Part shown: piece by piece, positions 1 to 9,468 of the stretch
How the letters are laid out: every line of letters starts with the position of its first letter
Position numbering within the stretch: position 1 is the first letter of the stretch
NCBI GenBank assembly: GCA_030266395.1
Contig: JAJDHX010000004.1
Coordinates: forward strand, 1-54,680
Source of the DNA: Selenomonadales bacterium OttesenSCG-928-I06
GTDB lineage: Bacteria; Bacillota; Negativicutes; Sporomusales; Sporomusaceae
Reading direction: 5' to 3'
DNA length: 54,680 bases
The notes under the pieces: model-generated
What the model was told of the DNA's origin: nothing
Seen by the model: the letters and a program-made list of their open reading frames with translations, nothing else
Databases searched by the model: none
Position numbers and translations under genes: made by a program

Positions 1-79
1 ATTTTTCTCTTATATCCATACATAACATTCTACATAAAAAAACAATTTCCTTCTATAAGAAAGAGTCTGTAACAAATTA

Positions 80-105
80 AAAAGCCGTCATCTCTGACGG
101 CTTTT
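80..105 (-). terminator. Intrinsic terminator of the secreted-protein gene
   Basis: An 11-bp perfect stem with a 4-base loop reads, on the minus strand, AAAAGCCGTCA-loop-TGACGGCTTTTT and runs into a T-rich stretch. It lies just downstream of the stop of the minus-strand gene at 122-1054. Confidence 0.8.
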
Positions 106-121
106 GTGCTGTTTTTTTGAT

Positions 122-1054
122 TTATCTATCTATTAATATTCCGAATGCTTCTACATCTTCTTTTGTTTGAATGTACATTTCTGCACCTTCTTGAATATTA
201 ATGTTTTCACCATTTACAAAAGAACCACCTATAAAGCCAAATGGACCTAAAAGAATAGCTCCTGCTACACTTGCTCCTGCTGCTCTGGCAACAGATAAGG
301 TTTCTGCTTGTGCTTTATCACCCAAAACAGTTGGTATTTCTACATTATCAATAGCTTTTACACTATAAAAATCAATTTCAAGTTTCGCATCTCTGCCAAA
401 ACTCTTAGCAGGTTTTGTATTTACTATAACAGCAGAACCTTCTGCTCCACTTGGTATAACAAGAACATCACCAATAAATACATCTTGGCTAGCTTTTATT
501 CTTACTTTATCACCTTTTTTAGTATGCTTGGTATTTATAGTATCTAATATTTGTATTTTAACTAAAGTTTCTGCAGGCAAAATAACCGGTACAGCATTTA
601 TTGTATCAACATCAAAAGTCATTTCCAGAATTTTTTTCAATCTGGTATCTAAACAATCATCGCCAGCATTAAGACCTATCATCATTTCCAGGCTCTCAAT
701 TCTGCTTTCTATACTATTTTTAGAAACTTCTACTTCTTGAAGCAAACGCCATTCTGCCGCATTTACTTTAGCAAGCATGGATGGTGCATCATCACTGGTA
801 ACACAAACAAATATGTATAAAGAATGTGCTCTATCTATAATAGAACCATCAACAGGATAACCAAATATATTTTTTTCAACTTTATTTATTCTGTCAATCA
901 AGCTTCCTGGTGTTGGATCGCCATAAATCATAGTCTCTACTCTATCTAATTTAGCCGCTACAGAAAGTTCTTCATTTGCAAGAACAGGAGTATAAGCTAA
1001 TGTAGCTGCACAAAACAAAACCAAAACTAAACATGTTAAAAATTTTTTAAGCAC
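122..1054 (-). CDS. Secreted repeat-containing protein of unknown function
   Basis: This is a 310-residue exported protein that I do not recognise by name. Residues 1-26 form a signal peptide (KK, a hydrophobic core, then PVLA). The mature N-terminus carries a short tandem repeat of the form VE-x3-I-Y/F-G-x-P-x2-GS-L/I-IDR, and a weaker copy (RIESLEMMIG) follows at about residue 118. Residues 155-250 look beta-rich, with alternating V/I residues and the words IPSGAEG and SFGRDAKLEID. A glycine-rich hydrophobic segment (AGASVAGAILLGPFGFIGG) follows near 260-280. The start is GTG at 1054, six to seven bases after AAGGAGGG. No catalytic motif is visible. A structural role in the cell envelope is a guess from export and repeats only. 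Confidence 0.7.
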   Translation of the reverse strand: MLKKFLTCLVLVLFCAATLAYTPVLANEELSVAAKLDRVETMIYGDPTPGSLIDRINKVEKNIFGYPVDGSIIDRAHSLYIFVCVTSDDAPSMLAKVNAAEWRLLQEVEVSKNSIESRIESLEMMIGLNAGDDCLDTRLKKILEMTFDVDTINAVPVILPAETLVKIQILDTINTKHTKKGDKVRIKASQDVFIGDVLVIPSGAEGSAVIVNTKPAKSFGRDAKLEIDFYSVKAIDNVEIPTVLGDKAQAETLSVARAAGASVAGAILLGPFGFIGGSFVNGENINIQEGAEMYIQTKEDVEAFGILIDR

Positions 1055-1185
1055 AAAACACCCTCCTTTTTATTACCTTGTCTAATATTTTGCCACATAT
1101 TTTGACATTATTATTTTATTTTCGCGAATCTTTTTTTATCTCCTGCTAGAAAATATTTATTTTTATTAATCTTACATGTTTTTTT

Positions 1186-2472
1186 CTAATCTTTATCACC
1201 ATAAATACAAAACCCATCTTTCCCAATTTCCTTGACCTTATACAAAGCTATATCAGCATTTCTATATAATTGCTCAAATTCTCCCCCGTGTTTAGGATAT
1301 ATCGCAACACCTACACTACAGGAAATACTTACTTCACCTCGCGAATACTTATAAGTTCTCTTTATTAAAGAACAAACTTCCTCTGCTTTATTAATTACAA
1401 ATTCTCTGGAAACTGCCTCTTTTATAAATACCATAAACTCATCGCCGCCAACTCTACCTATAATATCAGTTCCCTTAAATACTGTTTTTAGCTTAGCAGC
1501 AACCTCAACTAAAACTTTATCCCCAAAAATATGTCCAACACTATCATTCAAGTTTTTAAAATTATCAATATCAAGGATTAACATTGCAGAATAAAGCTTA
1601 TCTTTTTCTTCTTTTTTTATCTCTAAAAACTCTGATATCTTTATTTCTGTTTCTCCTTTATTATATAACCTGGTTAACGGGTCTCTTTCTGCCTTAATTT
1701 GCAGTTCCAGAGTTTTCTTTTTCTCCTCTTCAACAACATATCGCATTACCCCGATTGCCTTTTTCTCTTTATCTTTATGATAGTTATTTAAAGCAAAGGT
1801 TGTCCAGACATATTCGCCGTTTTTTAATCTAATTCTTATATTACAAGTAGCTTTTCTATTACCTTGCATTATTTCATCAAAAACTCTTAAAAATTCGTTA
1901 ATATCTTCATGATAAACTATATCTTGCTTTATAAAATAACTAGGTGCATTATCCAAATAATTTTCTAGATAATCCAGCTTAGAACTAAGTTTTGTAAAAG
2001 ATAACGCTCTGCTGTCAATATCATAAATAAAAATTATATCAACCAAATTTTCCATGGTCATTCTATATACATCAGAATCTATATCAACTTCTAACCCTTT
2101 ATTAAACATATCCTTGCGTTTAATCTTTTCTAAAATCAAGCAACATAAGCCCTCGCCCACCTGATAACAAGAAGCAAAAAACTCGTTCTTATTACTTTTA
2201 TCATAAAAAACAAACTTTGTTTCCTGCCCTTCAAAGGCAGTCTTTTTAAAAAGCAAAAAAATCTCATGTGTTAAATCAGGAATTAAATGAGTATATGATT
2301 GTCCCAATATGTTTTTGCAATCAATACTGCCTATCTTTTCTTTACTTGAGTATCTAATCAAAAAATCTCTGGTTTTATCTTCTTTTACTACTCCCTCTAA
2401 AATCACAAAACAAAAAGATGCTTTTTGAATCAATTGCAAAAAATCAGCTTCTTTAAAAGTGTTAAAATTCAT
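1186..2472 (-). CDS. PAS-GGDEF diguanylate cyclase
   Basis: This 428-residue signalling protein probably makes cyclic di-GMP from two GTP. The C-terminal half is a GGDEF domain: it opens with DPLTRLYNK near residue 265, and the intact active-site motif GGDEF is at 342-346 within GRVGGDEFMVF. Upstream, residues about 140-255 look like a PAS sensor domain ending in the usual linker (GVMRYVVEEEKKK), and residues 1-130 may be a second, divergent PAS. There is no signal peptide or clear membrane helix, so it is probably cytosolic. The RxxD inhibitory site expected just before GGDEF reads KGTD, so product inhibition through that site seems absent. It is a single gene with no c-di-GMP riboswitch or EAL partner nearby. 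Confidence 0.88.
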   Translation of the reverse strand: MNFNTFKEADFLQLIQKASFCFVILEGVVKEDKTRDFLIRYSSKEKIGSIDCKNILGQSYTHLIPDLTHEIFLLFKKTAFEGQETKFVFYDKSNKNEFFASCYQVGEGLCCLILEKIKRKDMFNKGLEVDIDSDVYRMTMENLVDIIFIYDIDSRALSFTKLSSKLDYLENYLDNAPSYFIKQDIVYHEDINEFLRVFDEIMQGNRKATCNIRIRLKNGEYVWTTFALNNYHKDKEKKAIGVMRYVVEEEKKKTLELQIKAERDPLTRLYNKGETEIKISEFLEIKKEEKDKLYSAMLILDIDNFKNLNDSVGHIFGDKVLVEVAAKLKTVFKGTDIIGRVGGDEFMVFIKEAVSREFVINKAEEVCSLIKRTYKYSRGEVSISCSVGVAIYPKHGGEFEQLYRNADIALYKVKEIGKDGFCIYGDKD

Positions 2473-2546
2473 CTGCGATCAGTCCTTCTGAAATTATTAA
2501 AAAGATACATCTATAATTATTATTTTAACTCAAATGCTGCATAATG

Positions 2547-2578
2547 AAAATAGGAATGCAAAAATGCATTCCTATTTT
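2547..2578 (-). terminator. Terminator of the ilv-leu operon
   Basis: A 14-bp perfect inverted repeat, AAAATAGGAATGCA around an AAAA loop, abuts the ilvB stop codon. It ends in TTTT on the minus strand and should end the ilvN-to-ilvB transcription unit. Confidence 0.75.
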
Positions 2579-2579
2579 A

Positions 2580-4259
2580 TTACTCTAAATCATAAGTATC
2601 TAAATCGCTTTCCAACGATAACATCGGTCTTACAAGATGTTTTTCAGATATATCTACAACTATAAGACATGGTGATTTTTCTTGCCAAGCTGCATCAAAA
2701 GCTGTTCGAAATTGTTCTTTTGTAACAACATTATAAGCTCTTATACCATACGCTTTAGCTAAAGCAACATAATCAACTTTTGCTTCTAAATTAGACGCTA
2801 TAAAACGATCTTTATAAAATACTGTTTGAAGTTGTCTTATCATACCTAAAGTACTATTATTAACCACAATTGAAATAACAGGTAATTTTTCTGCCGCAAT
2901 AGTATAAAGCTCTGAGCCAGTCATTTTAAATCCGCCATCACCTGAAATACTAATAGCACGTTTTTCAGGAACTGCTATTTGAGCACCAATAGCCGCAGGC
3001 AAACCAAATCCCATTGTACCAAGACCGCCTGAAGAAATAAAACTTCTTATCTTGCTTATTTTTAGATTTTGAGCACACCACATTTGATGCTGACCAACAT
3101 CAGTAGTAAATATGGCTTCACCATCAATGTTGCGAGAATTTATTTCTTCCATTACCCAGCAAACATTCAATTCGTCATTATCTAAACCATCATTATTTTG
3201 AGATTTTGTTTCTCGAATTTTTTCAAACCAATCACTATGATCCCTTGGTTCTATATATTCATTTAACTTTTTAACTATATCAACTATATCGCCAACAAGA
3301 CCATATTTTATATTGACGTTTTTCTTTATCTCTGCCACATCTATATCTATATGAATTATCTTCTTGCCAGCAGCATAGTCTTTCCTGTTTCCTGTTATCC
3401 TGTCATTAAATCTACTGCCAATTACTATTAAAACATCAGCATTATGAACAGCACGATTTGCACACTTCAAACCATGCAGGCCTGTCATGCCTATATAATT
3501 TGGACCTGTTGTTGGATAAGAACCCAAACCCATCAGAGTACTTACCACTGGAATATTGCCATGTTCAGATAAATATTTTAATTCTTGATCCGCATTTGCC
3601 GAAACCACACCACCACCTGCCAAAATCACAGGCTTTTTAGCTTTGTTTATAATCTGGGCACTTTCCATTATCTTATCTTGAATTCCATTGGAACTTAAGA
3701 TGCGTTTTTTATAAATATCATCCTTCAATTTTCCCCAAAACTCTTCAGGAAAATCATATTCAGCAATCTGAATATCTCTAGGAATGTCTACTAAAACCGG
3801 GCCTGGACGGCCATGTTTGGCAATTGAAAATGCACTTTCAATAATCTGAGGCAATTTTTTAATGTCGTTTACTAAAAAATTATGTTTAGTTATAGGAAGT
3901 GTTATCCCAGTTATATCTATCTCCTGAAATGAATCTCTCCCTATAAGATCTGTTGATACTTGTCCTGTAATAGCTACTAAGGGAATAGAATCCAAAAAAG
4001 CATTTGCTATTCCTGTTACTAAATTAGTTGCTCCAGGACCAGATGTCGCAATACAGACACCTACTTTACCAGATGCTCTTGCATATCCATCTGCACTATG
4101 AGCAGCACCTTGCTCATGCACAGTTAAAACATGGCGAATTTTACTATCATAGAGAGCATCATAAAAAGGCAAAATTGCACCACCAGGATATCCAAATACT
4201 ATATCAACACCCTGTCTTTCAAGACATTTTACAATAATTTGTGCGCCTGACAGCAACAT
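2580..4259 (-). CDS. ilvB: Acetolactate synthase, large (catalytic) subunit
   Basis: This thiamine-diphosphate enzyme condenses two pyruvates to 2-acetolactate, or pyruvate with 2-oxobutyrate to acetohydroxybutyrate, as the first common step to valine, leucine and isoleucine. At 559 residues it has normal family length. The N-terminal TPP-binding domain holds the activating glutamate E49 in HEQGAAHSADGYARA. The central FAD/NAD-like domain contains GSRFNDRITG, and the C-terminal domain has the GDG...NN metal/TPP motif (SGDGGFKMTG to VVNNS). It is the last gene of the operon, eight bases after leuB, and the regulatory subunit ilvN is the first gene, about 4 kb upstream. Pyruvate-specific catabolic AlsS is an alternative, but the operon context argues for the biosynthetic enzyme. 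Confidence 0.96.
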   Translation of the reverse strand: MLLSGAQIIVKCLERQGVDIVFGYPGGAILPFYDALYDSKIRHVLTVHEQGAAHSADGYARASGKVGVCIATSGPGATNLVTGIANAFLDSIPLVAITGQVSTDLIGRDSFQEIDITGITLPITKHNFLVNDIKKLPQIIESAFSIAKHGRPGPVLVDIPRDIQIAEYDFPEEFWGKLKDDIYKKRILSSNGIQDKIMESAQIINKAKKPVILAGGGVVSANADQELKYLSEHGNIPVVSTLMGLGSYPTTGPNYIGMTGLHGLKCANRAVHNADVLIVIGSRFNDRITGNRKDYAAGKKIIHIDIDVAEIKKNVNIKYGLVGDIVDIVKKLNEYIEPRDHSDWFEKIRETKSQNNDGLDNDELNVCWVMEEINSRNIDGEAIFTTDVGQHQMWCAQNLKISKIRSFISSGGLGTMGFGLPAAIGAQIAVPEKRAISISGDGGFKMTGSELYTIAAEKLPVISIVVNNSTLGMIRQLQTVFYKDRFIASNLEAKVDYVALAKAYGIRAYNVVTKEQFRTAFDAAWQEKSPCLIVVDISEKHLVRPMLSLESDLDTYDLE

Positions 4260-4266
4260 TTTGAGA

Positions 4267-5343
4267 TCACCTCAATCCATCTATTATCCTACTTGCCATT
4301 TCTTCTGTAGAAACTCTTGTCATGCCTTGACCATAGATATCTCTTGTTCTATATCCATCTAAAAGAACATCTTCAACTGCTTCTTCAATCATAGAAGCAG
4401 CCATTTCGCAATCTAGAGAATGTCTGAATAAAAGAGCTCCAGATAAAATTGTACCTATAGGATTTGCAATACCTCTTCCTTTAATATCTGGCGCCGAACC
4501 GTGAATAGGTTCATAAAGACCAATACCGCCATCACCTAAACTTGCTGACGGAAGAAGCCCTATAGAACCAGTAATAACAGCAGCTTCATCACTTAAAATA
4601 TCACCAAACAAATTGCTTGTAACAATAACATCAAATTGTTTTGGTTGCAAAACTAATTGCATTGCACAATTATCTGCGTACATATGTTCAAGCGTTACTT
4701 CAGGATAATCTACAACTATTTCATCAGCAATTCTTCTCCACATACGAGCTGTTGCCAGTACATTTGATTTATCTACAGATGTAACTTTATTGGAACGTCC
4801 TTTGGCAATATTAAATGCCATTTTTACAATTCTTTCAATTTCAGGTCTAGTATATATTTCAAGATCTGTAGCTTGCTCAACACCATCCACAATGTGAGCT
4901 TCTTGTTTAGGTCCAAAATAAATACCGCCTGTTAATTCTCTTAAAATAAGGATATCAACATCACTAACCAACTCTTCTTTTAAAGGAGATTTTGAAGTAA
5001 GTGCTGAGAAAATTTTGATTGGTCTTAAGTTAGCATACAATCCCAAAGCTTTTCTAAGTCCTAAGATTGCTCTTTCTGCTCTTAATTCTGGTTTTACATT
5101 ATCCCATTTCGGGCCACCAACAGCACCCAAAAGCACTCCATTAGCTTTTTTACAAGCTTCTACTGTTTCATCTGGAAGAGGAACTCCATATTTATCTATA
5201 GCAGCTCCGCCTGCATACATTTTTTCAAAAGTAAATTTTATATTGCATTTTTCTGCAGCTGCTTTCATAACTTCAATTGCAGCAGTAGTAATTTCTTCAC
5301 CTATTCCATCACCAGGAATTACAACAATATGTTTCTCGCTCAT
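4267..5343 (-). CDS. leuB: 3-isopropylmalate dehydrogenase
   Basis: LeuB oxidises and decarboxylates 3-isopropylmalate to 2-oxoisocaproate with NAD, the third leucine-specific step. The 358 residues match the family length. The N-terminus shows the typical GDGIGEEI start, and a substrate-binding run of arginines follows near ERAILGLRKALGLYANLRP. The metal/NAD segment is TSNLFGDILSDEAA, with GSIGLLPSAS and the NAD-specific EPIHGSAPDI after it. A good ribosome-binding site (AGGAGG) precedes the ATG. The gene follows leuD by 18 bases and precedes ilvB by 7, so it is one transcript. Confidence 0.96.
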   Translation of the reverse strand: MSEKHIVVIPGDGIGEEITTAAIEVMKAAAEKCNIKFTFEKMYAGGAAIDKYGVPLPDETVEACKKANGVLLGAVGGPKWDNVKPELRAERAILGLRKALGLYANLRPIKIFSALTSKSPLKEELVSDVDILILRELTGGIYFGPKQEAHIVDGVEQATDLEIYTRPEIERIVKMAFNIAKGRSNKVTSVDKSNVLATARMWRRIADEIVVDYPEVTLEHMYADNCAMQLVLQPKQFDVIVTSNLFGDILSDEAAVITGSIGLLPSASLGDGGIGLYEPIHGSAPDIKGRGIANPIGTILSGALLFRHSLDCEMAASMIEEAVEDVLLDGYRTRDIYGQGMTRVSTEEMASRIIDGLR

Positions 5344-5361
5344 TTTATTTCCTCCTAATAA

Positions 5362-5862
5362 TTATTTATTTTTTATAAGTTCTTTCGTATATTGAACAAG
5401 TCCACCTTTTTTAGCGATTTCCTCAATAAAACCAGGTAATGGCTCAGTAGAAATTTTAACAGAACCAGTTTCATTTTCTACAGTACCTTCCAGGACATCG
5501 ACTTTTAAGATATCTCCTGTTTTTATTTCTTTGCTTATATTTTGACCTGTTTCTATTAGTGGCAGACCTATATTAATTGCATTTCTATAAAAAATTCTGG
5601 CAAAACTTTCAGCAACAACGCAAGTAATACCACTTTCTTTAATAACTGCCGGTGCATGTTCTCTGGAAGAACCACAACCAAAATTCTTGCCGGCAACAAT
5701 AATATCACCTGGCTGAACACCTTTAGCAAAAGACTTATCTATATCTTCCATAGCATGATTAGCAAGTTCTTTCATATCAACAATATTTAAATATCTTGCC
5801 GGAATAATAACATCTGTATCTACGTTATCTTCATATCTCCAAACTTTTCCTTCTAAAATCAT
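5362..5862 (-). CDS. leuD: 3-isopropylmalate dehydratase, small subunit
   Basis: LeuD pairs with LeuC to isomerise 2-isopropylmalate to 3-isopropylmalate. At 166 residues it belongs to the short LeuD class common in clostridia, Negativicutes and archaea, compared with about 200 residues in enterobacteria. The aconitase-swivel signature [10 protein letters not shown] is present, preceded by [14 protein letters not shown]. Its ATG overlaps the leuC stop by four bases, which suggests translational coupling and equal subunit output. Confidence 0.96.
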   Translation of the reverse strand: MILEGKVWRYEDNVDTDVIIPARYLNIVDMKELANHAMEDIDKSFAKGVQPGDIIVAGKNFGCGSSREHAPAVIKESGITCVVAESFARIFYRNAINIGLPLIETGQNISKEIKTGDILKVDVLEGTVENETGSVKISTEPLPGFIEEIAKKGGLVQYTKELIKNK

Positions 5863-7148
5863 GCTTCTACCTCCTTCGGACTTGCTACTCTGCCTAAAAT
5901 AGCACTTGCTGCTGCTACTTCAGGATTTGCAAGATAAACCTCACTATCAACATGGCCCATTCTGCCTCTAAAATTGCGGTTTGTAGTGGCAACACAACGC
6001 TCGCCTTCTGCTAATATACCCATATAACCACCAAGACAAGGGCCGCAAGTTGGTGTGCTAACTACAGCACCTGCTTTTATAAATGTTTCTATATATCCTA
6101 AATTCATTGCTTTTAAATATACTTCCTGACTGCCAGGAATAACAATTGCTCTTACCTTAGGATGTACTTTTTTGTTTTTAAAAACAGCCGCCGCTTTCTC
6201 TAAATCTTCTAATCTGCCATTAGTACAAGATCCTATGACAACTTGTTGAATTTCTAAATCAACTATTTCTGTAACATTCTTTACATTCTCAGGTAAATGA
6301 GGCAAAGCCACTACAGGATTAAGCTCATCTAAATTAATTGAAATTGTTCTCACATATTCTGCCCCATCATCTGGGTAAACAGGAGTATACGGTCTTTTAG
6401 CTTTATCACTCAAATATTCTTCCGTAATTTCATCAACAGGGAAAATACCATTTTTAGCCCCTGCTTCTATTGCCATATTAGAAATAGTGAGTCTGTCTGA
6501 CATTGTCAAGCTCTTTACACCATCGCCACAAAATTCTAATGATTGATATCTGGCACCATCAACACCGATTTTCCCAATCAGAGTTAAAATGACATCTTTA
6601 CCACTAACCCATTTAGGTAATTTTCCACTAAGTTCAACTTTAATTGTTTCAGGTACTTTAAACCAAGTTTCTCCAACTGCCATACTTGCAGCCATATCAG
6701 TAGATCCAATTCCTGTAGCAAATGCTCCCAAAGCTCCATATGTACATGTATGAGAATCTGCACCTATTATAACTTCACCTGGTAAAGTAAGCCCTTCTTC
6801 AGGTAAAATAACATGTTCAATACCCATTTTGCCTACTTCAAAATAATTAGTTATTTCATGTTTATAAGCAAACTCCCTTACCGCTTTGGCCATTTGAGCT
6901 GACTTAATATCTTTACTAGGAGAAAAATGATCTGGAACTAAAGCTATTTTATCTTTGTCAAACACTTTATCACTAATACGCTCAAACTCTTTAATAGCAG
7001 GAGGAGTTGTTATATCATTTCCTAATACTAAATCCACTTTACAAGTTATTAACTGCCCAGGACGAACTTCTTCTAGCCCTGCATGACGAGCCAATATTTT
7101 TTCAGTCATAGTCATCATTCTTGTCATAAGCCTATTTGCCACTCCCAT
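5859..7148 (-). CDS. leuC: 3-isopropylmalate dehydratase, large subunit
   Basis: LeuC is the iron-sulfur catalytic subunit of isopropylmalate isomerase. The 4Fe-4S ligand cysteines are visible in GSCTNGR and PTCGPCLGG, and [18 protein letters not shown] is the conserved aconitase segment. The 429 residues fit the short LeuC class paired with short LeuD. The start is uncertain: several in-frame ATGs lie in the first 14 codons ([17 protein letters not shown]), none has a strong ribosome-binding site, and homologues usually begin close to [10 protein letters not shown] candidate promoter and a small hairpin precede the gene, so it may be transcribed both by read-through from ilvC and on its own. 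Confidence 0.95.
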   Translation of the reverse strand: MGVANRLMTRMMTMTEKILARHAGLEEVRPGQLITCKVDLVLGNDITTPPAIKEFERISDKVFDKDKIALVPDHFSPSKDIKSAQMAKAVREFAYKHEITNYFEVGKMGIEHVILPEEGLTLPGEVIIGADSHTCTYGALGAFATGIGSTDMAASMAVGETWFKVPETIKVELSGKLPKWVSGKDVILTLIGKIGVDGARYQSLEFCGDGVKSLTMSDRLTISNMAIEAGAKNGIFPVDEITEEYLSDKAKRPYTPVYPDDGAEYVRTISINLDELNPVVALPHLPENVKNVTEIVDLEIQQVVIGSCTNGRLEDLEKAAAVFKNKKVHPKVRAIVIPGSQEVYLKAMNLGYIETFIKAGAVVSTPTCGPCLGGYMGILAEGERCVATTNRNFRGRMGHVDSEVYLANPEVAAASAILGRVASPKEVEA

Positions 7149-7228
7149 ACTTTGATTTCTATATTTAAATAATTTCCATAATCAAACTTGCCAAAAATAT
7201 CTTTAAAAGAGAATATCCTCTTTTGAAG

Positions 7229-7258
7229 ATTCTACTACACATACTGATTCTTTCGCAA
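7229..7258 (-). promoter_or_regulatory. Candidate promoter of leuCDB-ilvB
   Basis: On the minus strand TTGCGA, an 18-base spacer and TAGAAT resemble a sigma-A promoter. It lies after the ilvC terminator and about 80 bases before leuC. A small hairpin (AAAAGAG/CTCTTTT, 7205-7224) follows in the leader. Confidence 0.4.
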
Positions 7259-7313
7259 GCTAAATTAAAGAAATTATCTAACATTCTTTCTTAAATTATA
7301 ATATAAATAAAAC

Positions 7314-7413
7314 AAAAAACCTCAGGGTAAGCCCTTCAACCCCCCTTAAAAGGACTAATTACCTTCTAAATATTTGCTAAAGGGATTGGAGGTAGCTTTG
7401 CCCCCGAGGTTTT
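7314..7413 (-). terminator. Large hairpin terminator between ilvC and leuC
   Basis: The ends pair as AAAACCTC with GAGGTTTT on the minus strand, and G/C-rich inner arms pair imperfectly. The structure closes with GAGG followed by six T. It is about 100 bases long, much larger than the other terminators here. It sits 18 bases after the ilvC stop and would split the operon at least partly. Confidence 0.65.
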
Positions 7414-7431
7414 AATTTTTAAAAATGAATC

Positions 7432-8430
7432 TTAGCGTTCTTTAAGCCAAGGCATCATATCGCGAAGTTCTTTACCAACTTTCTCGATTCTATGTTCTGC
7501 TTCATGAGCGCGAAGAAGATTAAAGCTAGGACGACCAGTTTTATTCTCGATAATCCATTTTTTCGCAAACTCTCCGTTTTGTACTTCTTGAAGCATTTTC
7601 TTCATTTCTTTTCTTGTTTCTTCAGTAACTATTCTCTTACCGCTTTCATAATCGCCATACTCTGCAGTATCACTGATTGAATGACGCATTTCTGCAAAGC
7701 CGCCTTCATAAATAAGATCAACGATAAGTTTAAGTTCATGTAAACACTCGAAATAAGCTGATTCTGGTTGATATCCAGCATCTACTAAAGTATCAAATGC
7801 TGCTTTAATAAGTTCAGCAACACCACCACAAAGAACAGCTTGTTCGCCGAAAATATCAGTTTCTGTTTCTTCTTTAAATGTAGTAGCAAGAACCCCTGCT
7901 CTACCTCCACCAATACCTCTAGCATAAGCAAGTGCTAAATCTTGACACTCACCACTAAAGTCTTGGTATATAGCCATTAGGCAAGGTACACCTTTACCTT
8001 CTTCAAAAATTCTGCGAACTAAATGACCAGGACCTTTAGGAGCGATCATGAATACGTCCACATTTTTTGGAGGTTTAATTTGGTTGAAATGAATATTAAA
8101 ACCATGAGCAAATGCAAGTGCTGAACCAGGTCTTAAATTAGCTTCAATTTCTGCTTTGTAAACATCGCCTTGTCTTTCATCTGGAATAAGTATCATTGTT
8201 ACATCAGCTTTAGCTGTAGCTTCAGCTACTGAGAAAACTTCAAAGCCATCTTTTTGAGCTTTTTTAACAGTAGGGCTGTCTGTTCTTAAACCAATTATTA
8301 CTTTTGCTCCACTTTCTTTTAAGTTTAAAGCGTGAGCATGTCCTTGGCTACCATAGCCTAAAATAGCAATAGTCTTATCCTTGATGATCTGCCAATTAGC
8401 ATCATGTTCATAATAAAGTTTTTTAATCAT
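7432..8430 (-). CDS. ilvC: Ketol-acid reductoisomerase (class I)
   Basis: IlvC carries out the Mg-dependent alkyl migration and NAD(P)H reduction of acetolactate or acetohydroxybutyrate to the dihydroxy acid. The 332 residues mark it as the short class I enzyme. The N-terminal Rossmann domain shows [17 protein letters not shown]. The knotted C-terminal domain shows the metal-site words [12 protein letters not shown] and SDTAEYG. The ATG overlaps the end of ilvN by four bases (coupled translation), and a large terminator follows. The next pathway enzyme, IlvD, is not in this window. Confidence 0.97.
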   Translation of the reverse strand: MIKKLYYEHDANWQIIKDKTIAILGYGSQGHAHALNLKESGAKVIIGLRTDSPTVKKAQKDGFEVFSVAEATAKADVTMILIPDERQGDVYKAEIEANLRPGSALAFAHGFNIHFNQIKPPKNVDVFMIAPKGPGHLVRRIFEEGKGVPCLMAIYQDFSGECQDLALAYARGIGGGRAGVLATTFKEETETDIFGEQAVLCGGVAELIKAAFDTLVDAGYQPESAYFECLHELKLIVDLIYEGGFAEMRHSISDTAEYGDYESGKRIVTEETRKEMKKMLQEVQNGEFAKKWIIENKTGRPSFNLLRAHEAEHRIEKVGKELRDMMPWLKER

Positions 8431-8945
8431 GTTGTTTCTCTCTCCTCGTTTTCATTATTATAGATTGTATTTTCACCCCGCTCTAGCGCGACAACGCCAG
8501 TGCGGATTGTTTCCAAAAGACCATAGGGCTTTAAAATATCTTGAAAAGCCTCTATCTTATTATCATCACCAGTTATCTCAAAAGTAATCGTAGTATCTTT
8601 TATATCAACTACAGAAGCTCTAAAAACATCTGATAATTTTAATATCTCATTACGGTTTTCATTTGTTCTTACCTTTAAAAGAGCCATACTTCTGGCAACT
8701 TTACCATTTGGAGGCAATATTTTAACTGATTCAACTTCCACAAGTTTACTAATTTGATTTTTAACTTGTTCAATAAAATCTTCATCGCCAGTTACAGTAA
8801 CAGTTATTCTAGAATACTTAGGATCGTGAGTGACGCCTACAGTAAGACTATCAATATTAAATCCCCTGCGAGCAAAAAGACCTGCAACCCTAACTAAAAC
8901 ACCAGGCTGATTTTCAACTAATATTGAAATAACATTCTGCACCAC
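8427..8945 (-). CDS. ilvN: Acetolactate synthase, small (regulatory) subunit
   Basis: This subunit activates IlvB and confers valine feedback inhibition. Residues about 4-75 form an ACT domain ([26 protein letters not shown] in outline, with GVTHDP), and the rest is the C-terminal ALS small-subunit domain. At 172 residues it is full length. The start is one of two tandem GTG codons at 8945 and 8942, both close to AAAGGAGAG. It is the first gene after the T-box leader, so leucine status should set expression of the whole operon. Confidence 0.95.
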   Translation of the reverse strand: MVQNVISILVENQPGVLVRVAGLFARRGFNIDSLTVGVTHDPKYSRITVTVTGDEDFIEQVKNQISKLVEVESVKILPPNGKVARSMALLKVRTNENRNEILKLSDVFRASVVDIKDTTITFEITGDDNKIEAFQDILKPYGLLETIRTGVVALERGENTIYNNENEERETT

Positions 8946-9000
8946 TTACTCTCCTTTCTGCAAACAGCTCAAATAGTACGTTAATTATTTCTCACAAACT

Positions 9001-9327
9001 AAAAACGCTCCTATCGGCAAACACTTACCAATAGGGGCGACTTAAACCGCGGTACCACCCTACATTATACTCTAATCAACCATACTTACATTAAAACTGC
9101 CTTTAAGGCCTGTCTTTTTAGTAGGCTTTCTAATTAACGCTTAGAAAACGCTTTTACCTATTTGCGTATGTATACACTTTAAGCAAAAGAGTTCATGGGT
9201 GAGTATTGAACTTAAGGTCCGCATCGATTTTCACCAAACATCGACTCTCTGAGGCGGTTTCACTAAAGTGTTTATCCCAATCATCACTTTTTTCGTTTTT
9301 TTATGTCAAAGATACTCTAAAGTATTG
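9001..9327 (-). promoter_or_regulatory. T-box leader, probably leucine-specific
   Basis: The universal T-box sequence AGGGTGGTACCGCG is exact at 9061-9048 on the minus strand. It is followed by a terminator stem (CGCCCCTATTGG with CCGATAGGAGCG) and a five-T run at 9039-9001. Upstream is a stem-I-like region with CAGAGAGTCGATG and TTGGTGAAAATCGATG. The sequence GAA-CTC at 9194-9189 matches the specifier-loop arrangement in which GAA precedes the codon, giving CUC (Leu). Uncharged tRNA-Leu should favour the antiterminator and switch on ilvN-ilvC and the genes beyond. The specifier was read by eye and is less certain than the T-box itself. Confidence 0.93.
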
Positions 9328-9333
9328 TAATAT

Positions 9334-9362
9334 ATTATGCCAACACACAAGTGCTTTGTCAA
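9334..9362 (-). promoter_or_regulatory. Sigma-A promoter of the T-box/ilv-leu operon
   Basis: TTGACA (9362-9357), exactly 17 bases, then CATAAT (9339-9334) on the minus strand. The start of transcription would be near 9327, giving a leader of about 380 bases to ilvN. Confidence 0.75.
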
Positions 9363-9468
9363 GCTTTTTTATGTTTTTTAATAGTAAGCAAAATCTAACA
9401 ATTAAAACTCAAAACCAAATATTTTAAATAAAACATGTTAACCTTCTATTAAAAACCTCTGAATTGTG

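Noticed and set aside
5015-5395. Plus-strand open frame of about 126 codons opposite leuB
   Set aside because: It is the antisense shadow of a well-conserved gene and starts without a ribosome-binding site.
7205-7224. AAAAGAG/CTCTTTT hairpin before leuC as a terminator or attenuator
   Set aside because: The stem is seven A/T-rich pairs with no T run directly after it; noted with the leuC promoter only.
9206-9427. Open reading frame of about 73 codons on the plus strand
   Set aside because: It overlaps the T-box leader and its promoter antisense, lacks a ribosome-binding site and has a composition unlike the real proteins here.
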